NCBI RefSeq assembly: GCF_022867795.2
Contig: NZ_CP107006.1
Location: forward strand, 2,418,001-2,482,000
Length of the DNA stretch: 64,000 nucleotides
Reading direction: 5' to 3'
From: Chitinophaga horti
Lineage (GTDB): Bacteria > Bacteroidota > Bacteroidia > Chitinophagales > Chitinophagaceae
Shown here: positions 8,285-16,792 of the stretch, in pieces
Layout of the letters: the number at the start of each line of letters is the position of its first letter
How positions within the stretch are numbered: the stretch's first letter is position 1
Made by a program: the position numbers and the translations under genes
The notes under the pieces: model-generated
The model's input: the letters and a program-made list of their open reading frames with translations, nothing else
Database searches by the model: none
Told to the model about the DNA's origin: nothing

Positions 8285-9061
8285 TTATTCGTAAATACGC
8301 ACGTAGTCGATGTCGTAAATAAACGGCAGGTCGGCATCCGTCACCGGTCCAGGCCAGCCGCCTTCGCGACCGAGGGCAAGGTTGATGAGCAGGTAGAAAC
8401 GTTTGTGGAAGATCTCCTGAACGGCCGAACTTTCCGCGCTGATATTAAAGGTGAAGTACACTTTATCGTCGTAAAACACGTCTATCTGCTGTTCGTTCCA
8501 CTCGATGGCATAAATGTGATAATCCTCCACCGGCTTCACATCTTTAATGCTACCACCCTTCTGAGCATGTTTGCCATTGTCGCCTTTATAGTGCATGGTG
8601 CCGTAAACGGTGCCGGAGTCTTTACCGAGAAATTCCATGATATCGATCTCGCCGCAGTCGGGCCACCTTACCGGGCCATGATTGGCACCCAGCATCCAGA
8701 TGGCCGGCCAGGAACCGCGACCACCGGGTAGCTTGGCGCGCACTTCTACGCGGCCGTATTTGAAGTCCGCCTTGCCTTTGGTGATGATGCTGGCGGCGGT
8801 ATACTTCGCGCCCTTGTATTCCTCTTTACGGGCTTCTATGCGCAGGTGGCCGTTCTCCACGCGGGCGTTCTCCAGGCGGTTGGCGGTGTAATATTGCGGC
8901 TCCTGGTTGCGGATGAAGCCTGTCTCATAACTCCATCTGGTGGAATCGGGCAGACCGGTATAATTAAATTCATCGCTCCAGATCAGTTTCCGGGTATTTT
9001 GTTGCGCGTGAACACTGGCTGCCAGGGCGCAAAAGGGCAGAATTAATAGTAAATGTTTCAT
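8285..9061 (-). CDS. Secreted GH16 beta-glucanase
   Basis: 258 residues from the ATG at 9061. A signal peptide MKHLLLILPFCALAASVHAQ precedes the mature enzyme; in-frame codons upstream to 9178 lack coding character. The GH16 signature EIDIMEFLG gives nucleophile Glu138 and acid/base Glu143, with the long-loop (beta-bulge) spacing E-x-D-x-x-E seen in laminarinase-like enzymes. Expected activity is endo-hydrolysis of beta-1,3 or mixed beta-1,3/1,4-glucans in the periplasm or outside the cell. A GSWPAIWML segment near 117-124 is typical of the family. It is divergent from the nucleosidase gene and shares a 69-bp intergenic region with it. Confidence 0.93.
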   Translation of the reverse strand: MKHLLLILPFCALAASVHAQQNTRKLIWSDEFNYTGLPDSTRWSYETGFIRNQEPQYYTANRLENARVENGHLRIEARKEEYKGAKYTAASIITKGKADFKYGRVEVRAKLPGGRGSWPAIWMLGANHGPVRWPDCGEIDIMEFLGKDSGTVYGTMHYKGDNGKHAQKGGSIKDVKPVEDYHIYAIEWNEQQIDVFYDDKVYFTFNISAESSAVQEIFHKRFYLLINLALGREGGWPGPVTDADLPFIYDIDYVRIYE

Positions 9062-9111
9062 GACGTGAAATGTAGTAGTCTTAAAAATAACAAAGGAACC
9101 CGATACTTTCC

Positions 9112-9119
9112 TATTTTTG
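9112..9119 (+). promoter_or_regulatory. -7 element TATTTTTG for the nucleosidase gene
   Basis: Matches TAnnTTTG exactly and ends 11 nt before the ATG at 9131, so the 5' leader would be only a few bases. No convincing -33 element was seen. Confidence 0.45.
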
Positions 9120-9130
9120 CGCGTCAATTT

Positions 9131-9733
9131 ATGAGCATGATGCAACAGATGATACAGGCGACGGCCATCGAACAGCACCGACCACTCTACGTTTTCGCGT
9201 TAGAGTCGGAGGCGGCGGAAGAATTTGCAGGCTACAATACGGTGTTTACCGGCATTGGTAAGGTGCAGGCGGCCTATCAGCTGACGAAAAGTATTTACAC
9301 GCAGCGGCCCGGACTGATCGTGAACCTGGGTTCGGCGGGCAGCACACACTTCAAACGTGGCGAGGTGGTTTGTTGCAGCAGTTTTGTACAGCGCGACATG
9401 GATGTTACGGGCCTTGGTTTCCAGAAATATGTAACGCCCCTTACCGGGCAGGGACCGATCTTACAATACGGCCTTCAGCTGGAAGGTTTGCCCCAGGGCA
9501 TTTGTGGCACAGGCGATAGTTTCGAGACGGCGCATATTGTAACGGAGTATGATGTATTGGACATGGAAGCCTATCCCCTGGCGCTTATCGCGATGCAGGA
9601 ACAGATTCCTTTCCTGTGTTTAAAGTATATTTCTGACGGGGCCGATGGCGGGGCCGCCGAGGACTGGACGGTACAGGTACACCATGCTGCGGCGGCGCTA
9701 AAGCGGGTGCTGGCAGGAGCGACAACAGTATAA
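9131..9733 (+). CDS. MTA/SAH nucleosidase-like phosphorylase
   Basis: 200 residues from the ATG at 9131 (MSMMQQMIQ). The protein belongs to the PNP/UDP nucleosidase superfamily. The phosphate/ribose-binding glycine stretch NLGSAGS, a GTGDSFET segment, the ribose-contacting VLDMEAYPLA and the late KYISDGAD with the catalytic-type Asp are all present. Such enzymes cleave the N-glycosidic bond of nucleosides such as methylthioadenosine, S-adenosylhomocysteine or futalosine; the substrate cannot be fixed from sequence alone. No signal peptide, so cytoplasmic. The gene ends at a strong hairpin terminator shared with the convergent lipoprotein gene. Confidence 0.8.
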   Translation: MSMMQQMIQATAIEQHRPLYVFALESEAAEEFAGYNTVFTGIGKVQAAYQLTKSIYTQRPGLIVNLGSAGSTHFKRGEVVCCSSFVQRDMDVTGLGFQKYVTPLTGQGPILQYGLQLEGLPQGICGTGDSFETAHIVTEYDVLDMEAYPLALIAMQEQIPFLCLKYISDGADGGAAEDWTVQVHHAAAALKRVLAGATTV

Positions 9734-9750
9734 CGGGTTGCATATAATTG

Positions 9751-9790
9751 AAAAGGGCTGACCGCTACTTGCCGGTCAGCCCTCTTTATT
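9751..9790. terminator. Bidirectional terminator
   Basis: A perfect 10-bp stem, GGGCTGACCG (9755-9764) with CGGTCAGCCC (9773-9782), and an 8-nt loop. A-rich sequence precedes it and TCTTTATTT follows, so it can serve both convergent genes. Confidence 0.9.
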
Positions 9791-10311
9791 TACCTGATCT
9801 TCAACATCGATTGTAAGATGCTGCCGGTGGCACTTCCATCGTCCCATCCACTGCGCACCTGGTATTTACCATTGATGCGGCTTTCGAGATACCAGGTGAT
9901 GCCGTCTTCGGCGGGTGTTTGCTGCGGGATGGTTTCTGTAAGCTGCGCGGGCAGGTCTTTCCAGGCCTTATCCTGCAACACGATGAGCGTATCGCGCACC
10001 ACTACACCATCGAGGCGCATTTCTTTATAATTGGCATATAATACGTCGTCAAACTTGTTGATGCGGGTTACGCTCAGGTTCGAGAATGTCGGCAGCCATA
10101 ACAGGCGGATGAAATCACCCTTGCCGGTATAACCGTTAAGTGTAGGCTCCTTCATCACGAACAGGGCATCTGCGGCCCGGGCGGCGGTAGAGTCGTTGGC
10201 GAAATAGGCAGCTGCACCAGTGGCAGGCTGCATCCTGTCTTGCACACGCGGGCGGCTTCCGGTACAGGCCGCGAGCAGTAAAACCAATCCTAAAACGGGA
10301 AGTTGCTTCAT
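9790..10311 (-). CDS. Hypothetical lipoprotein, 173 aa
   Basis: The start MKQLPVLGLVLLLAACTGS is a lipoprotein signal with lipobox LAAC. The mature part of about 157 residues shows beta-rich character (RLLWLPTFSNLSVTRINKFDDV) and no recognised domain. It is likely anchored in the periplasm or on the outer membrane. The -7 element TAAGTTTG ends only 4 nt upstream of the ATG, so its mRNA may be leaderless. Convergent with the nucleosidase gene and divergent from the esterase gene. Confidence 0.75.
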   Translation of the reverse strand: MKQLPVLGLVLLLAACTGSRPRVQDRMQPATGAAAYFANDSTAARAADALFVMKEPTLNGYTGKGDFIRLLWLPTFSNLSVTRINKFDDVLYANYKEMRLDGVVVRDTLIVLQDKAWKDLPAQLTETIPQQTPAEDGITWYLESRINGKYQVRSGWDDGSATGSILQSMLKIR

Positions 10312-10315
10312 TCCC

Positions 10316-10323
10316 CAAACTTA
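10316..10323 (-). promoter_or_regulatory. -7 element TAAGTTTG, leaderless arrangement
   Basis: Exact TAnnTTTG match on the minus strand, with only four bases (GGGA) between it and the ATG at 10311. Transcription would start at or next to the A of the start codon. Confidence 0.5.
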
Positions 10324-10347
10324 TAAATATTTCTTCCTTTGAAATAA

Positions 10348-10355
10348 TATATTTG
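10348..10355 (+). promoter_or_regulatory. -7 element TATATTTG of the esterase gene
   Basis: Exact match to TAnnTTTG, 23 nt before the ATG at 10379. It is separated by 24 bp from the opposite-facing element of the lipoprotein gene. Confidence 0.5.
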
Positions 10356-10378
10356 TTACACCACGCATAAACCCAGTT

Positions 10379-11149
10379 ATGAGGTATACCACATTATTAC
10401 TCGTCACCTTCCTGATCACCGGCCGCCTGCATAGCCAGGAATTTAAAACATACGCTTACAAAGACACGCTCAAACTGGATGTGTTTACGCCTGCCGGCCT
10501 GGCCGAAGGCGCGTTGCTCCCGGTGATGGTGCTCTTTCACGGAGGCGGGTGGGTCAAAGGTACCCGACCGGTGATGTACCCGGAGTGTCGCTACTTTGTA
10601 AAACGTGGCTTCGTCACCGTTACGGCCAGCTACCGCCTGCTTTCGCCAGGTCAGGAGGATAAATCGATCTGTATCGAAGATGCCGTATCAGCTATCCAAT
10701 GGGTGAAACAACATGCACGGGAGCTGCATGTGGATACGACGAAATTAGTGCTCGGCGGTAGTTCTGCAGGTGGTCACCTGGCGACGATGGCCGGCCTAAC
10801 TTTACCTGGTGTGAAGGCGTTATTGCTGCTAAATCCTGCCTACAGGGCGGCCGACCCTCCGGCAGTATTGCCTTTCGATAAGGTTACCGTCACCACCCCG
10901 CCGGCCATCCAGTTCTTTGGCACCGGCGACAGCAGCTGGAAGCCGGGGGGCGACAGGTTTCGGGCGGTATTGGATTCGGCAGGTGTCAGGAATGAATATT
11001 GGACGGCCGAAGGTGGCGCTCACACTTTTTACCGGGCAGCGGAATGGCAGGCCGAAACGATGTACAGGATGGATGTGTTTCTAGTGTCGCTGGGCATACT
11101 GCAAGGGCCGATACCTACGTCCCCCGTGCCGGCCTTGCGAATGAAATGA
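10379..11149 (+). CDS. Secreted alpha/beta-hydrolase, acetylesterase-like
   Basis: 256 residues. A signal peptide (MRYTTLLLVTFLITGRLHSQ) precedes an alpha/beta-hydrolase of the esterase/lipase (hormone-sensitive-lipase-like) type. Visible motifs are the oxyanion-hole sequence FHGGGW near residue 57, the nucleophile elbow GGSSAGGH near residue 122, an Asp in FGTGDSS and a His in GGAHTFY. Such enzymes remove acetyl or other short acyl groups, often from carbohydrates or xenobiotics. The C-terminal Pro-rich tail (GPIPTSPVPALRMK) is outside the domain. RluF follows 45 bp downstream with its own promoter element. Confidence 0.85.
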   Translation: MRYTTLLLVTFLITGRLHSQEFKTYAYKDTLKLDVFTPAGLAEGALLPVMVLFHGGGWVKGTRPVMYPECRYFVKRGFVTVTASYRLLSPGQEDKSICIEDAVSAIQWVKQHARELHVDTTKLVLGGSSAGGHLATMAGLTLPGVKALLLLNPAYRAADPPAVLPFDKVTVTTPPAIQFFGTGDSSWKPGGDRFRAVLDSAGVRNEYWTAEGGAHTFYRAAEWQAETMYRMDVFLVSLGILQGPIPTSPVPALRMK

Positions 11150-11175
11150 TCCCCACTCCCTGTCCCATTTTTGCC

Positions 11176-11183
11176 TACCTTTG
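11176..11183 (+). promoter_or_regulatory. -7 element TACCTTTG of rluF
   Basis: Exact TAnnTTTG match, 11 nt before the ATG at 11195. It supports that start over an in-frame ATG at 11171, which would lie upstream of the element. Confidence 0.45.
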
Positions 11184-11194
11184 CACCGATTCCC

Positions 11195-11935
11195 ATGGAC
11201 AAGAGCATCAATAAATATATCGCGGAGACCGGCTTCTGTAGCAGACGAGAGGCGGATAAGTACATCGAACAGGGGCGTGTAACGATCAATGATAACATTG
11301 CATCGAAAGGTAACCGTGTAGAAGCAGGCGACGTTGTTGAGATCGACGGCGAACCGCTGAAGAAGAAAACGGCCCCGGTATACATTGCGCTTAATAAACC
11401 AAAGGGCATCACCTGTACTACCGATCTTAAAGACAAAACCAATATCATCGACTATGTAAATTACAAGTCACGGGTGTTCCCTATCGGGCGGTTGGATAAG
11501 TTGTCCGAAGGCCTCATCTTCCTCACCAACGATGGCGACATCGTAAATAAGATTTTGCGTGCGGGCAATAAGCATGAAAAGGAATATATGGTATCGGTGG
11601 ATAAGCCCATCACCGTGGAGTTCCTGAAGAACATGCGCAGCGGCGTGCGTATTCTCAACACCTGGACCAAACCCTGTTTAGTACAGCAGGAAGGTCCGAA
11701 CAGGTTCCGTATCATTCTTACCCAGGGGTTAAACCGGCAGATCCGCCGTATGTGTGAGGCGCTCGACTATAAGGTAGAGTCGCTGAAGCGTACGCGTATT
11801 ATGGGTTTTACATTGAAAGGATTACAGCCTGGTCACTGGCGGCACTTTACCAAAGAAGAAGTAGCAGAGATCAATGACCTGGTAGCGAAAAGCAGCAAAA
11901 CGGCCGACGGCGATCTTGGTGGCATGGATGAATAG
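11195..11935 (+). CDS. rluF: 23S rRNA pseudouridine synthase RluF
   Basis: 246 residues from ATG 11195 (MDKSINKYIAE). An N-terminal S4 RNA-binding domain (about 1-60, CSRREADKYIEQGRV) is followed by the RsuA/RluF-type catalytic domain. Motif II, IGRLDKLSEGLIFLTND, contains the catalytic Asp, and the later GLNRQIRRMCE and RTRIMGF are characteristic of the RluB/E/F group. It isomerises uridine in 23S rRNA; RluF acts at U2604. The C-terminal 25 residues are a charged tail (KSSKTADGDLGGMDE). It probably forms its own unit between the esterase and the stress-protein operon. Confidence 0.92.
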   Translation: MDKSINKYIAETGFCSRREADKYIEQGRVTINDNIASKGNRVEAGDVVEIDGEPLKKKTAPVYIALNKPKGITCTTDLKDKTNIIDYVNYKSRVFPIGRLDKLSEGLIFLTNDGDIVNKILRAGNKHEKEYMVSVDKPITVEFLKNMRSGVRILNTWTKPCLVQQEGPNRFRIILTQGLNRQIRRMCEALDYKVESLKRTRIMGFTLKGLQPGHWRHFTKEEVAEINDLVAKSSKTADGDLGGMDE

Positions 11936-11974
11936 CGCGGCTGTGCCTACATTGTTATCCCCCGGGCACAATTT

Positions 11975-11988
11975 ATGATCTGAATCAT
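11975..11988. promoter_or_regulatory. FNR/CRP-like palindrome ATGATctgaATCAT
   Basis: The core TGAT-N4-ATCA is the consensus centre of FNR-family sites. It is centred about 65 bp upstream of the start predicted from the -7 element TAAATTTG, a class I activator position, in front of the universal stress protein gene. Confidence 0.5.
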
Positions 11989-12033
11989 ACCCCATTCTAA
12001 CCGGGCTCTTACCGGTATCTAACCCGTATTTAT

Positions 12034-12041
12034 TAAATTTG
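12034..12041 (+). promoter_or_regulatory. -7 element TAAATTTG of the USP/ATPase operon
   Basis: Exact TAnnTTTG match, 16 nt before the ATG at 12058. No -33 TTTG at the right distance was found, which suits an activator-dependent promoter. Confidence 0.5.
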
Positions 12042-12057
12042 ATAAAAGCTCCATATT

Positions 12058-12894
12058 ATGAAGAAAATAGCCGCCATATTCGATGGGTTGAAGTTCTCCG
12101 ATAGCACCCTGAACTACGCAGTGGGCATAGCGAAAGAACAATCGGCTCACCTGACGGGCATCTTTCCCGACGACTTTATCTATAATAGCTTCAACATCAA
12201 CAAACTGATTTCCGCCGGGGCTACTGCTGAGAAAATTGCCCAAATGGAGGAGCTGGACAAAAAGAAGCGGGACGACTCGGCCCTGCTCTTCGGCAACGCC
12301 TGTACGAACGCAGGATTGCCTTACAGTGTACATCGCGATAAAAGCATCGCCATACAGGAGGTGCTGCATGAAAGTATTTATGCCGACCTGATGGTGATCA
12401 ATACAACCGAAACCTTTCAGCTGAAGGAACAGGCGCCGCCCACCGACTTTATACGTAGTCTGCTCAGCGAAGTGCAGTGCCCTGTGTTGCTGGTACCGCC
12501 AGTGCATACGCCTTTTACGAAGATCGTGTTGTTGTATGATGGTGAACCATCTTCCGTATTCGCCATCAAAATGTGTTGTTATTTGCTGCCAGCATTACGC
12601 AACCTGCCGGTACAGGTGATCTCCGTCAATGATCCGGGTGCAGGTTTGCAACTGGATGATAATAAACTGATGCGCGAGTTCCTCACGCTGCACTTCCCGC
12701 ACGCGGAGTATAAAGTACTTAACGGGCGTGTAGAACAAACCGTGTTGGAAGAGCTGAAAGCCCAGGGTCCCGGCGCTTTGACAGTATTGGGCGCTTACCG
12801 TCGCGGTATGGTATCTCGTTGGCTGCGCGAAAGCATGGCTGACTTTTTGATGCGGGAACTTTCTCTCCCCTTGTTTATTGCGCACAACAAATAA
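12058..12894 (+). CDS. Tandem universal stress protein
   Basis: 278 residues made of two UspA-like halves. The first (MKKIAAIFDGLKFSDSTLNYAVGIA) ends near residue 150 with CPVLLVPP; the second (FTKIVLLYDG) begins near 155. Tandem Usp proteins of this size are typical of Bacteroidota. They are soluble cytoplasmic proteins, often ATP-binding, induced by stress, starvation or low oxygen. The ATP-loop glycine pattern is incomplete in the second half (GAYRRGMVSRWLRES), so nucleotide binding is uncertain. The P-type ATPase gene starts 9 bp downstream, so the two are co-transcribed. An FNR-like palindrome upstream suggests redox control. Confidence 0.9.
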   Translation: MKKIAAIFDGLKFSDSTLNYAVGIAKEQSAHLTGIFPDDFIYNSFNINKLISAGATAEKIAQMEELDKKKRDDSALLFGNACTNAGLPYSVHRDKSIAIQEVLHESIYADLMVINTTETFQLKEQAPPTDFIRSLLSEVQCPVLLVPPVHTPFTKIVLLYDGEPSSVFAIKMCCYLLPALRNLPVQVISVNDPGAGLQLDDNKLMREFLTLHFPHAEYKVLNGRVEQTVLEELKAQGPGALTVLGAYRRGMVSRWLRESMADFLMRELSLPLFIAHNK

Positions 12895-12903
12895 AGCATC
12901 ACT

Positions 12904-15477
12904 ATGAACTGGCACTATTCAGACACCGCCGCCGTTACTAAAGAATTAGCAACCGGCGATAAAGGACTTACGACAGACGAAGCCCGCAAAAGACTGGAAC
13001 AATACGGATCCAACGCATTGGAAAGTAAAGGGCACAAGACCGCCTGGTCGATACTGATAGCCCAGTTCAAAGACCTGATGATCGTGATCCTTGCCGTAGC
13101 GGCTATCATCTCCGCTGTGGCAGGTGATCTTACCGATGCGATCATCATCCTCGTGATCGTGATACTCAATGCCCTGGTGGGTTTTATACAGGAATTCCGG
13201 GCAGAGAAAGCCATGGAAGCCCTTCAAAAGATGGCAGCCCCCAAAGCGCAGGTAATGCGTGATGGCAAAGCTACCCAGGTGGAGGCAGAGGAACTCGTGC
13301 CCGGGGATGTGGTATTACTTGAAGCCGGCGTAATTGTACCCGCCGACTTACGGCTCACGGAAACGCATGCACTCCGCATCGAAGAAGCGGCCCTCACCGG
13401 GGAAGCCGCCCCGGTAGATAAAACAGCCGATACACTTAAAGAAGAAGAGCCGCCATTGGGCGACCGGTTTAACATGGCATACAAAAGCGCTATGGTAACG
13501 AAAGGTCGCGGTACGGGCGTTGTAGTAGCTACGGGCATGAAAACCGAAGTAGGCAAGATCGCCGAAATGCTGCAAGGCAAAGAAGGCGAAACACCTTTAC
13601 AAAAACGTATGGCCGACTTCGGACGAAAGCTGACTTACATTGTAGTGGGCATCTGCGTCGTGTTGTTCGGCCTGGGATTGTTACGGGGCGAATCGGTGGT
13701 AACGATGTTGCTGACAGCGACTTCCCTGGCAGTCGCCGCCATCCCCGAAGCGCTGCCTGCCCTTATCACGATCGCACTGGCACGTGGCGCATCCAGGCTC
13801 GTTACCAAAAATGCCCTGATCCGTAAACTGCCCGCGGTAGAAACACTGGGCTCTGTCAACTTCATCTGCACCGACAAAACCGGTACCCTCACGCAGAACC
13901 GTATGGAAGTGACAGACAGTTTGCCCGCCGACAAAGCCCCCGTACTCGGCAAAGACATTCCGCTCCTGTACGCCGCCATGGCGCTCAACCAGGACGCAAA
14001 AAAGAATGATAAGAACGAATGGACCGGGGATCCGACAGAGATCGCGCTGATCCGTTATGTAGTAGATAAGTATCCGGAGGAAGAAGTAAAAGCTATGCTG
14101 GACAAGTACCCACGTGTGGCCGAGCTGCCTTTCGATTCGGACCGTAAACGCATGAGTACCATTCACCAGTACGGTGATAAATACCTGCTGATCACGAAAG
14201 GTGCGGCAGAATCGCTGGAACCGCTGTTCTCCGACAAACAGGCGGTGGATATCATGAATGAAGCCAGCAACGACATGGCCACCAAGGGCATGCGGGTACT
14301 GGCTTACGGCTATCGCGAGCTGGATACGAAACCTGCGGAACAGCCCGACGAAAACGAATTAGAAAAGGACCTTCAATATGCAGGCATCACCGGCATGATC
14401 GATCCGCCGCGTGAAGAAGTGAAAGCTGCGATTGCGGAATGTAAAACCGCCGGCATACAACCGGTGATGATTACCGGCGACCACTTGCAAACAGCGGCGG
14501 CCATTGGCAGAGACATCGGGCTTTTGAAAGAGGATGATGAAGTAATTGCAGGCACCGACCTCGCCAAACTCAGTGAAGAAGAACTGGACCAGCGTGTAAA
14601 AAAGATCAAAGTGTATGCGAGGGTGTCGCCGGAGCAGAAACTGAATATTGTGAAATCGCTGCAACGGACAGGCAACTACGCGGCGATGACGGGCGACGGT
14701 GTGAATGACGCTCCTTCCCTGCGCGCTGCGAATATCGGTATTGCGATGGGCATCACCGGTACCGACGTGAGTAAGGAAGCAGCACATATGATCCTGCTGG
14801 ATGATAACTTCGCGACGATCGTTCGTGCGGTAAGAGAAGGCCGTCGTATTTATGACAACATCCGAAAGTTTGTAAAATACATTATGACCTGTAACGGGGC
14901 GGAGATATGGACGTTCATTCTCGCACCGCTGATTGGTTTGCCCATCCCCCTGCAACCTGTACATATTCTTTGGATCAACCTGGTGACAGACGGGCTGCCC
15001 GGACTGGCACTGGCTACTGAGAAAGAAGAAAAGAATATCATGAAACGGCCGCCTGCCGATCCCAAAGAAAGCCTTTTTGCGCGCTCCAGCGGCATTCACA
15101 TTATATGGGTGGGTTTGCTGATGACGGCCGTTACGCTGGGCACGCAGGCCTGGGCCATTCACATTGGCGATACGCACTGGCAAACCATGGTATTTACCGT
15201 ACTTTCCTTATCGCAATTAGGACACGTAATGGCCATCCGAAGTGATGAGCTGATCATCACCCGCGGCGTATTCTCGAACCTGCCGCTGGTGGGCGCTGTG
15301 CTGCTTACATTCGGACTGCAAATGGCGGTGATATACCTGCCTCCCGCACAGGGTATCTTTAAAACGCAGCCGCTTACCTTGACGGAACTCGGCATTTGTA
15401 TGGGCCTTTCGACGATCGTATTTATCGCGGTAGAGATCGAAAAGCTGATCAAACGTTTGCTGGTACGCAGGAAGTGA
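12904..15477 (+). CDS. P-type cation ATPase (PII, Ca2+-type)
   Basis: 857 residues, full length for a PII ATPase. An N-terminal cation-ATPase domain is followed by TM1-2, the actuator motif ALTGEAAP, TM4 with the ion-site motif AAIPEALPA, the phosphorylation loop ICDKTGTLTQNRM-type (written CTDKTGTLT here) with phosphorylated Asp324, the nucleotide-domain KGAAE, the hinge TGDGVNDAPSL and six C-terminal TM segments. PEALPA and the overall layout fit the SERCA/PMR1-like Ca2+ pumps of bacteria (group IIA), though Mn2+ or Na+ cannot be excluded. It exports cation from the cytoplasm at the expense of ATP. It forms an operon with the tandem Usp. Confidence 0.9.
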   Translation: MNWHYSDTAAVTKELATGDKGLTTDEARKRLEQYGSNALESKGHKTAWSILIAQFKDLMIVILAVAAIISAVAGDLTDAIIILVIVILNALVGFIQEFRAEKAMEALQKMAAPKAQVMRDGKATQVEAEELVPGDVVLLEAGVIVPADLRLTETHALRIEEAALTGEAAPVDKTADTLKEEEPPLGDRFNMAYKSAMVTKGRGTGVVVATGMKTEVGKIAEMLQGKEGETPLQKRMADFGRKLTYIVVGICVVLFGLGLLRGESVVTMLLTATSLAVAAIPEALPALITIALARGASRLVTKNALIRKLPAVETLGSVNFICTDKTGTLTQNRMEVTDSLPADKAPVLGKDIPLLYAAMALNQDAKKNDKNEWTGDPTEIALIRYVVDKYPEEEVKAMLDKYPRVAELPFDSDRKRMSTIHQYGDKYLLITKGAAESLEPLFSDKQAVDIMNEASNDMATKGMRVLAYGYRELDTKPAEQPDENELEKDLQYAGITGMIDPPREEVKAAIAECKTAGIQPVMITGDHLQTAAAIGRDIGLLKEDDEVIAGTDLAKLSEEELDQRVKKIKVYARVSPEQKLNIVKSLQRTGNYAAMTGDGVNDAPSLRAANIGIAMGITGTDVSKEAAHMILLDDNFATIVRAVREGRRIYDNIRKFVKYIMTCNGAEIWTFILAPLIGLPIPLQPVHILWINLVTDGLPGLALATEKEEKNIMKRPPADPKESLFARSSGIHIIWVGLLMTAVTLGTQAWAIHIGDTHWQTMVFTVLSLSQLGHVMAIRSDELIITRGVFSNLPLVGAVLLTFGLQMAVIYLPPAQGIFKTQPLTLTELGICMGLSTIVFIAVEIEKLIKRLLVRRK

Positions 15478-15491
15478 GTCGCCTGATTACT

Positions 15492-15499
15492 TACCTTTG
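15492..15499 (+). promoter_or_regulatory. -7 element TACCTTTG of the GNAT-ankyrin gene
   Basis: Exact TAnnTTTG match 18 nt before the ATG at 15518, and only 14 nt after the ATPase stop. It supports ATG 15518 rather than the in-frame ATG at 15497, which lies inside the element. Confidence 0.5.
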
Positions 15500-15517
15500 G
15501 CCTGTAAATCCATTTGT

Positions 15518-16726
15518 ATGCCCGAACACCTTGAACAACGCATCGCGGAAAACCATTACCAGTTATACTCGCTGCACGCCCTTAGCGCAGGCGGCGAAGT
15601 GTTCGAAAAAGAAGGCCTCCGCTGGACGCATGCCGGCACCGGGCACCAGGGCCGTATATTGTTTCCCACCATGGCGAACGACAGGGCCAGCGACCTGCTG
15701 AACGAGATGATGGTGAGTTACAGGCAGCAACCGCCTGATGGCATTGGCTGCTGGTCATTACAACCCGCCCCGGAACACCTCGGTGCACGCTTGCTGGCGA
15801 GGGGATTTCAGCCGGGCTGGCAGCCTTGCTGGATGTACCTTCCACTAAACGTCGCCTTATCTTCTTTCGACGCAAATCCTTCTCTTACAATTGTCGCCGA
15901 TAATACGACTGATATTACACCGCTTACGGCACTGCCCTATGCAGATGCAGGTACGATGATATCGCCCCGGTTACTGGCCGCCTATCCCGACCGCGCACAA
16001 CGTTTCCTGGCGAAGCTGAATGGCGAGATCGTCGGGCAGAGCGCGGTATTTTTCTCTGACGTAGCGGGCATTTACAACGTAGGCGTAATCCCTGCGTACC
16101 GCGGACAAGGCATTGGCAAAGCACTTACCATTGCCACTTGCGTGTATGCGCAGGAACAAGGCTACGATTATGCTACGTTGAACGCGTCGGATATGGGGCA
16201 GCCTGTGTACGAGCAGTTAGGTTTTAAGAAGCTTGGCGACGGGATGACCTGGTGGATGATCGGCTTTAAAGATGTGCCGCCGGAAGAAGTAGCATTTGCA
16301 GAAGCGGTTGCCTGCGGCCAGATCGACCGCCTGGACAGGCTCACACACGGCGACCTGGATAAACCCATTGCAAACGGCATGACGCTGGTAGAACTCGCAG
16401 CATACTGCCACCAACCGGATGCCGCAGAATGGCTGGTACGTAACGGCGCTGCCTACACGGTATTAAACGCCTGGGACCTCGGGTGGCTGGAGAAAGCGGC
16501 AGCAATGCTATCGGGCAGCCCGCAGGAAGTAAATCGCCTGTATACGGAGTTCCAATACACGCTGATGCACATCGCTGCACAGCGTAATGATGTAGGACTG
16601 GCAAAGCTGGTGATCCAGTTCAAACCAGACCTGACGATCGTAGACAGTATCCATTGCAGTAACGCGATGGGATGGGCGCAGTTCTTTAAGCGGAAAGAAA
16701 TAGCCGGGATCATTGCCCAGGGCTGA
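15518..16726 (+). CDS. GNAT acetyltransferase fused to ankyrin-like repeats
   Basis: 402 residues from MPEHLEQ. Residues of about 1-110 form a divergent N-terminal half. A GNAT acetyltransferase domain follows at about 120-255, with the acetyl-CoA loop VIPAYRGQGIGKAL and the late YEQLGFKKLG. After DVPPEEVAFAEAVACGQID comes a C-terminal section (about 265-400) that looks like degenerate ankyrin repeats: LDKPIANGMTLVELAAYCHQ, AEWLVRNGAAY and TLMHIAAQRNDVGLAKLVI. The GNAT part transfers acetyl groups to an amine of unknown identity. The ankyrin part would bind a protein partner. The fusion is uncommon. Confidence 0.75.
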   Translation: MPEHLEQRIAENHYQLYSLHALSAGGEVFEKEGLRWTHAGTGHQGRILFPTMANDRASDLLNEMMVSYRQQPPDGIGCWSLQPAPEHLGARLLARGFQPGWQPCWMYLPLNVALSSFDANPSLTIVADNTTDITPLTALPYADAGTMISPRLLAAYPDRAQRFLAKLNGEIVGQSAVFFSDVAGIYNVGVIPAYRGQGIGKALTIATCVYAQEQGYDYATLNASDMGQPVYEQLGFKKLGDGMTWWMIGFKDVPPEEVAFAEAVACGQIDRLDRLTHGDLDKPIANGMTLVELAAYCHQPDAAEWLVRNGAAYTVLNAWDLGWLEKAAAMLSGSPQEVNRLYTEFQYTLMHIAAQRNDVGLAKLVIQFKPDLTIVDSIHCSNAMGWAQFFKRKEIAGIIAQG

Positions 16727-16792
16727 AGTGTGCGACGCAACGGCGGCTGACCAGCGATTAGAAGATGACTAAATAATATCGTACATTCCGTT

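Noticed and set aside
14359..15183. Open frame of 274 codons on the minus strand
   Set aside because: Antisense to the P-type ATPase gene. Composition (many His, Arg, Phe, Gln) is typical of reverse-complement frames in this GC range.
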